The position numbers and the translations under genes were made by a program. The notes under the pieces are model-generated. The model searched no databases, was not told where the DNA came from, and was given only the letters and a program-made list of their open reading frames with translations. Positions 6,091 through 6,735 of a DNA stretch of 6,735 nucleotides are shown one piece after another; position 1 is the first letter of the stretch, and each line of letters opens with the position of its first letter. The stretch spans positions 1 through 6,735 of the forward strand of contig JAFLUV010000075.1 of the NCBI GenBank assembly GCA_022508635.1, in the 5' to 3' direction. Source of the stretch: Prevotellaceae bacterium (GTDB lineage Bacteria; Bacteroidota; Bacteroidia; Bacteroidales; Bacteroidaceae).

Positions 6091-6735
6091 ATGAAAGCAA
6101 ACGTTATCACCCTTTTGTTGCTCTCGCTGACATGTGTCAATGCACAAGCGCAGACTGACGACATGTACTTCATGTCTTCTAAAAAGAAAGCACAGAAGTC
6201 TACAACAACGACCGCACAAGTCAGCACAGTGACAACCTATAATAATGCCGACGATGCGGACTACCACACCGGGAAGTTGCGCGACGTAGACGAGTACAAT
6301 CGCCGGGGAGCGTCTCAGATAGAAAACACGCCTTCCTACAGATTAGTGGGTGATACCCTTTACGTATCCTCTGCTGATCAGTCCGTACAGAGCGATGTCG
6401 CAAGCTACAACGAAGGCTATTCCGACGGATACTACGATGGGCTCTACGATGGTGATTTCACCTATACGTCCCGTTTGGCACGCTATCGCGGTTTCCGTTT
6501 CTATGATCCCTTCATCTGGGACATTAGCTTCGGATGGTACAGTCCTTGGTATGATCCATGGTATGGCTATTATAGCCCTTACTATCACTACGGTTACTGG
6601 GGATGGCATAACCACGGATGGTATCACCCACCCTATCATGGCAGCCATCACATTGCACCTCGCCCGACAGTAGCAAGCCGTACACTGGGACAGCGTTCAT
6701 CCTCCTTCAACGGACGTATAGGCAACGGGCGTATA
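6091..6735 (+). CDS. Secreted Tyr/Trp/Gly/His-rich protein, function unknown (3' end beyond window)
   Basis: An open frame of 215 codons with no stop before the window edge, so the protein is incomplete. Residues 1-20 form a signal peptide with AQA|QT cleavage and no lipobox, predicting export to the periplasm or surface. A Lys/Thr-rich stretch (31-48) follows, then a soluble segment with YRLVGDTLYVSS (83-94). From about 106 it turns low-complexity: YNEGYSDGYYDGLYDGD (106-122), then 150-183 built of WYSPWYDPWYGYYSP and HYGYWGWHNHGWYHPPYH, nearly all Tyr, Trp, Gly, Pro and His. I recognise no catalytic domain. Similar uncharacterised aromatic-rich exported proteins occur in Bacteroidales. A good promoter lies directly upstream and the gene is divergent from prmA. 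An envelope structural or adhesive role is speculation. The start is set by the promoter spacing and the signal peptide. Confidence 0.85.
   Translation, partial: MKANVITLLLLSLTCVNAQAQTDDMYFMSSKKKAQKSTTTTAQVSTVTTYNNADDADYHTGKLRDVDEYNRRGASQIENTPSYRLVGDTLYVSSADQSVQSDVASYNEGYSDGYYDGLYDGDFTYTSRLARYRGFRFYDPFIWDISFGWYSPWYDPWYGYYSPYYHYGYWGWHNHGWYHPPYHGSHHIAPRPTVASRTLGQRSSSFNGRIGNGRI

Noticed and set aside
6343..6673. Ile/Thr/Met-rich ORFs on both strands near the right end
   Set aside because: They overlap the secreted-protein frame, which has a promoter, a signal peptide and coherent low-complexity composition.

Overview
The window looks like a chromosomal segment of a Bacteroidota bacterium, most plausibly Bacteroidales (Prevotella/Bacteroides-like). 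Three things point there. The intergenic gaps carry TAnnTTTG -7 boxes, two of them with a TTTG -33 box 19-20 bp away. The protein set fits: a TonB-dependent outer-membrane receptor, a LolC/E-type permease and a Tyr/Trp/Gly-rich secreted protein. Shine-Dalgarno sequences are generally weak. The genus is inferred from style only; there is no rRNA or other marker.

Layout, left to right. Positions 1 to about 512 are non-coding and filled by a 22-bp-period tandem array. It is crisp at 1-198, eroded in the middle, and crisp again with a different consensus at 403-512. A 9-bp GC hairpin at 327-350 lies inside it and may terminate the receptor transcript. Positions 528-2426 (minus) encode a complete TonB-dependent receptor. 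A 231-bp divergent gap holds a well-matched minus-strand promoter and a plus-strand -7 box. Positions 2658-3857 (plus) encode a PLP-dependent class I/II aminotransferase. After 23 bp follows a LolC/E-like ABC permease with a GTG start (3881-5122). Its 3' end overlaps by 39 bp the convergent gene prmA, ribosomal protein L11 methyltransferase (5084-5956, minus). A second divergent gap (5957-6090) carries promoters for prmA and for a secreted aromatic-rich protein that starts at 6091 and runs off the right edge.

These genes do not form one pathway. The receptor handles outer-membrane uptake, the aminotransferase amino-acid metabolism, the permease probably envelope or lipoprotein traffic, and PrmA ribosome modification. 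The only likely operon is aminotransferase plus permease. I found no convincing new defence, mobile or biosynthetic system. The most unusual items are the 22-bp array, the secreted Y/W/G/H-rich protein, the convergent gene overlap, the GC drop inside the permease gene, and the operator-like palindrome in the prmA promoter.
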